A stretch of 64,000 bases of DNA, taken from Craterostigma plantagineum (taxonomy: Eukaryota > Streptophyta > Magnoliopsida > Lamiales > Linderniaceae). The stretch is from contig JAPQWV010000419.1 in NCBI GenBank assembly GCA_027422505.1, positions 434,001-498,000 of the forward strand, written 5' to 3'. Of this stretch, positions 59,374 through 64,000 are shown one piece after another (position 1 is the stretch's first letter; each line of letters begins with the position of its first letter). The position numbers and the translations under genes are program-made. The notes beneath the pieces were generated by a model. It saw only the letters and a program-made list of their open reading frames with translations, was not told the DNA's origin and searched no databases.

Positions 59374-62300
59374 AGTAACGTCCCGTTTTCTATTATTTTA
59401 TTTGCGCAGCAACTATATTTTCCACGTAAAATTTTTCGCCTTTTTACAATTATACCTTTATACATAAACGGGCGTACATCTGTTCTCACCACATTCACTC
59501 ATATTATACATATATATTCACATATATCATATGAAAGATACTAATAATTCTTATACTACATGCACACGATGAACTTAGGGGAGTAGGTAAGAGCGTAGCC
59601 GGCCAACCTTGAATCCATGCTTTAGTATGAAGATGCACTCTAAGTTGCCTGCTAGATATCTACAGCAACTGAGGAAACAATTATTCAGAGTATGATCGCA
59701 ACATGTTATTCCATTAAACAAATAATAACCAAAACTGTAGCAGAAAATTAATTCATTCCTTTCATTGACTTACATAGACTTTTCTAAAGAATATACCATC
59801 ATTCATAGAATCAGTAGATTCATAACACTCATACTGTAAGCACTTTAACTCACATAATCATAAATTAATCACTCATCGAAGTTTGTCATATAATCATAGT
59901 CCATAAAATCATTCATGTAATTCAGACCAATGCAAATCTACATGCTCATTTATTTCTGATAATTCCGTTATGACCTGCTAGACTCGTACTATTGACCCCG
60001 TAGGGGCCCATGCATGGGACTCTGTAACTGTAAATATATATATATTTTTGTTTGCCTGTACAGGACTCTGTAATCCTCCGATTTGTGAGGATGTAACTAT
60101 ATCTGTATATTGAGTCGTCCGACGTCGTAGCAGTCATAACGGTTTCTCTTTCTTTATTATCCGAATACAATGCTTTACTTTCACTTTAAATAACATATAA
60201 AATTCCATACACCATTAAATCACACATATCACACTGTAGCACATTATGGCACATAATTCACGTTCATTCCAAATATTACGTTTATAAGAAAATCATCAAT
60301 CATTTAATTCACATAAAGCACATAAAACAGAACACATGTTGCATATCATACTCACAGTATGGCTTAAAGTCTCACTCGACTTTGTCCTTGCCTTTTTCTG
60401 AATCCTGACCTATATAAAAAAATATTTATCTGATAAATATAAAATTCCTATAATGATATGCGTGCGTGATATGCATGCTTTGTTATGCATTATCGTTTCT
60501 TTCCGTAGCCTTTACCAGAAACCCTAACTTATTTTATATCAAAACCCTAATTATTGAATATTTTATATAATATTGAAATTCCTTATATTTGTATCATAAT
60601 TCTTTTTATTTCAACTAATTAATTAACAATATTCTTATTTAATTTTTATCTTGGACCATATTCGATTATTTAATTTAATTTATATGATAGGATCTTGAAT
60701 CATAGCTTGACATTTCAACTCGATATCTTAGCTCGGAATCTATATTCATCGAACTCTTAATAGTAAATGCTGTGAATTTAAAATATAACGAGATCCTTAA
60801 CCTATAACATGTCGATGCTGAGATCTTTAATTTAATATTAAGATCACACCTCAAAGTCTAGGTATCTTTGTTATACATCTCGATAACTTGTTTGGAACAC
60901 CTCGACATTATATCTCGATAACTTATTTAACTTCATAACTCCCTTCGACATCCTATCTTCATTAAATTTCAATAGTCTTCGACAACTTACTCGACATCAT
61001 AACCTAACTCAACATTATCATTCGACATCTATATCGACAAGTATAATAAAGGATCTCGACATTCTATCTAGGTCTCGATATTTATATTTTATTTAGGATT
61101 TCGACACCTTAACCTAACTCGACATTTTCATTATAATATTCGACTTTCTTCAAAACACCTCTCGACATCTAATAACCTATCTCGACATTTCACTTCTCTT
61201 ATAAAATTTTATATAATTTATCGACATTTGCTATTCCAAAACAGCTTCCATACGATATTCAATTTCGATATAGACCTTGAAACCCATCCTAGCTTCTTTC
61301 GACCACTGGAGAATTTCAATCTTCAATTAAAATAGTTCAAAAATCTCTAACCCTTAAGTTTTTCGAAATTCTCATATAAGAATACTAAATCCTACAAAAA
61401 CAATATATCTTCTAATAATCTTAAACATCCGATCACATCATAATATCTCAAGAACATGAAGAACTACTAAATAACTGGATTTACTTGCATCAATTTTTAA
61501 ATGAGTATATCTAATATTTATAACAAATTATGTTTTAATTCAAAATACCAAAAATCATAGTAAAAATCATACCCTTCCTATCTTGCGTTTGATTATTGTA
61601 AGAGCTTCCTATCCTTAGCTTAGTCTCAAAGTTTTCTCTGTTTTCAACTTCACAAGTTCTCTCAAATAATATTAAGTTTTCATTTCCTCATTCTTATCTT
61701 AAGTTTGTGCGTAGTAGTTAAATGACTTCAGCACCTTTGTCCATACTTATCATAAATTATTCTCATTAACATTATATTATTATTGTAACGTTGCCTTTAC
61801 AACTAAGCTTTCAATATTTATTCCTAAAAGTTATTTAAATTGTCGCATATAGTTTACAATGTCTCGACATTATGATACATTTCGACATTTAGTTGCTCTT
61901 GACTCGACATTCTACATAAATCAATATTTAAATCTCGACATTATGAGTTCTCTCGACTTCACATTTCATCTCGAGATTGTACATATATATGATACTAAGC
62001 AAACCACAAGAACTTCCTAATTAACTGTTACATGTCGAGAACTTCAGATTGTAGTACCGTAAGGGATTTTTGATATTTTTCCTAATGCATCTCGTCATTA
62101 TAATAAATCTCGACATGTGTGTTCTCGACATCTTCCTTGTTAATTTTATATTATATTTCGACATTTTTCAAACCCATCTCGACATTTTCTAATAAATATT
62201 AACATCTATCGACATTTTCCTTCTCAATTTTACACTTTATGTCGCTATTTTCAATTGGTATCGACATTTTTGAATTTCATGGTACAACACATATCGACAT

Positions 62301-62701
62301 CTTATTATTATTATATGTGTATTCATTTGGATTGCGACAACCATTAGAAATCTTATATACATATCGACATTTTAATCGTATATGTCGAGATCTTTAATTG
62401 AATATCGAGATTTTAAATTTCAAACAAACAATATATTTCAATATCTATCTGATCAAATTTCTAAAATCTCGAATCATAACTCAACATCACAGCACGTCCT
62501 AATTTATTAATAAATAAAGTTTCTCAAACCTGAGAAAACCCTAAAAATTTCTAACTTTCGTAACATTCCCTTCTATCTCTTTAAGGACTTAATACAATAA
62601 CACTTTATTCTACCTTGTTCTATTTATATTTAAAATGAAATATGAATGCATGAATTTATATAAATGCATGAAATTATGATATGAAATTTCGGTTCCTGAC
62701 A
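59374..62701 (-). repeat. E5 5' LTR (right copy)
   Basis: Same length and almost the same sequence as the left LTR. It begins AGTAACGTCCC instead of TGTAACGTCCC, so the terminal CA on the element strand reads CT. The TCTCGACAT array is at about 60,684-62,480. Confidence 0.95.
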
Positions 62702-64000
62702 TCCTAAGCCTCTTTGTCTCGTGCATCAATATTTCCACGGGAATTTCTTCATAACTCAGGTCTGGTTTCAGGTGTTGGTGCAGTGAGTCATTTATCAACA
62801 CGTGGTCTGGATCAGCGATATATTTTCGCAACGTGGAAACATGGAATACATCGTGTACTTGCAACAACGATGCCGGTAGTTCTAGTTGGTATGCTACTTC
62901 ACCAACTCTCTTTATTATTTTGAAGGGACCGATGTATCTCGGACTTAGTTTTCCCTTCTTTCCGAACCTTTTGACTCCTTTCATCGGTGACACTTTCACA
63001 AAGACCCAATCATTCACCTCGAATTCTAGCGGTCTACGTCTCCGATCCGCATAACTCTTCTGTCTACTCTGCGCCGTGCGCATTCTTTCTCGGATCATCG
63101 TGATAATTTCTGTCATTTTCCGTATCATATCGGGGCCTAACATCGCCCGTTCACCCACTTCGTCCCAATGCACTGGGGATCTGCACTTCCGTCCGTACAA
63201 AGCTTCATAAGGAGCCATTCCAATTGTAGCTTGGTAACTGTTGTTGTACGAGAATTCTACAAGTGGAAGGTACTTGCTCCAGTTGCCTTTGAAGTCAAGT
63301 ACACAGGCTCGTAACATATCTTCCAGCGTTTGGATTGTCCGCTCGGATTGGCCGTCCGTTTGCGGGTGATATGCTGTGCTAAATGCCAATTTCGTCCCCA
63401 TGGCCTTTTGTAAACTTGTCCAGAATTTAGATAGAAACCGTGAATCGCGGTCTGAAACTATCGTTATGGGTGCCCCATGGAGTCTTACTATCTCTTGGAT
63501 GTACAATTCTGCATACCGCTCCATGGTAAACGTTGTACTTATCGGCAGAAAATGGGCAGATTTCGTAAGTCGATCTACAATTACCCAAATTGCATCGTGT
63601 CCTTTCGCGTTCCTCGGCAATCCGCTCACGAAATCCATCGTTACATTGTCCCACTTCCACTCCGGAATGGGCAGAGGTTGCAGCGTCCCTGCCGGTCGCT
63701 GATGTTCTGCCTTAATTTGCTGGCAGGTGAGGCATTGGCTCACGAACGTCGCTACGTCCTTTTTCATTCCCGGCCACCAGTAGTTAGTCCTTAGATCCCT
63801 ATATAGCTTCGTAGCTCCTGGGTGTACCGAATATGGCGTGGTATGTGCTTCCGTCATTATGACTCGTCTAAGATCCGCGTCGTTCGGAACGTACAATCTA
63901 CTCTTGTAGTATAAACTTCCGTCGTCCCGAAACACGAAGTCCGTCGTTGGTTGCTCGGTTTGCGCTTCCTTCGTCTTCAGGTAAAACTCGTCGTTTTCCT
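62702..64000 (-). pseudogene. E4 pol, integrase piece, continuing past the window
   Basis: Open from the window edge to the E5 junction. It has the integrase zinc finger ([24 protein letters not shown]), the catalytic core (MDFVSGLP, SDRDSRF, DGQSERT) and the GPY/F segment ([11 protein letters not shown]), and it ends at TKRLR before the TCCTA duplication. No frameshift or stop in this stretch. RNase H, reverse transcriptase and gag lie beyond 64000. Confidence 0.93.

Larger units (their letters stand above)
51410..62701 (-). mobile_element. E5: young, structurally complete chromovirus
   Basis: It is 11,292 bp, flanked by TCCTA. The LTRs are 3328 bp each, and I found only two differences: GATTT/GAGTT near 53972 and 61946, and the outer base at 59374. 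Primer site, uninterrupted gag-pol and polypurine tract are all present. It is the most recent insertion in the window and the only one with an open polyprotein frame, though with a changed protease site. Confidence 0.97.
47742..64000 (-). mobile_element. E4: chromovirus, right end outside the window, interrupted by E5
   Basis: Its 3' LTR is 47742-51253, then polypurine tract and the pol end to 51409. E5 follows (51410-62701), and E4 pol continues at 62707 to the window edge. The duplication TCCTA flanks E5 (51405-51409, 62702-62706). Across that gap the frame runs straight on (…TKRLR then NKEIPLVK…), so pol was open here when E5 landed. Confidence 0.94.

Noticed and set aside
60531..60560. 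Telomere-like AAACCCTAA sequences in LTRs
   Set aside because: Isolated single units (also near 17336 and 52568), not arrays.

Overview
The window is from a plant nuclear genome, almost certainly a flowering plant. It holds no ordinary single-copy gene. It is a tandem 5S rRNA gene array (+ strand, repeat unit about 400 bp) broken up and flanked by long-LTR Ty3/gypsy chromoviruses of the Tekay/Del type. Their type is shown by the chromodomain after integrase, the tRNA-Met-type primer site TGGTATCAGAGC, 5-bp target duplications and 2.4-3.5 kb LTRs. The species cannot be named from the sequence alone.

Layout. (1) 1-10004: element E1, minus strand, with its far LTR cut by the window start. Its gag-pol has three single-base frameshifts. 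It sits inside a 5S gene, whose 3' end resumes at 10005. (2) 10005-10765: one whole 5S gene and the 5' half of a second. (3) 10766-28066: element E2, inserted in that second 5S gene (duplication GCGTG). E2 has lost gag, protease, most of reverse transcriptase and most of integrase. In their place it carries about 1.5 kb of unrelated DNA with a promoter-like stretch and a 55-codon membrane-peptide ORF. A 234-bp Stowaway-type MITE sits in its left LTR, and element E3 (16270-25818, duplication GTACA) in its right LTR. (4) 28067-47113: 5S array, copies 3-49 plus the 3' half of copy 2. (5) 47114-47741: unassigned DNA. (6) 47742 to the window end: element E4, interrupted in pol by E5 (51410-62701, duplication TCCTA). 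E5 is the youngest element: both LTRs are 3328 bp and nearly identical, and gag-pol is one uninterrupted frame.

All five retroelements lie on the minus strand, opposite to the 5S genes. Each would be copied from its right LTR and primed by a tRNA at the site next to that LTR, then packaged and processed by its own gag-pol. Only E5 has an open frame, and its protease active site reads D-P-G instead of D-S/T-G.

The 49 5S copies fall into two sequence classes. Each class departs from the usual plant 5S sequence at a different place, and no full copy is normal at both. Three spacer types and their recombinants build dimeric, trimeric and 9-unit higher-order repeats. Other points for a second look: a conserved hairpin loop in the LTR that is complementary to the leader just past the primer site, dense short-motif arrays inside the LTRs, and the captured promoter plus micro-ORF in E2.
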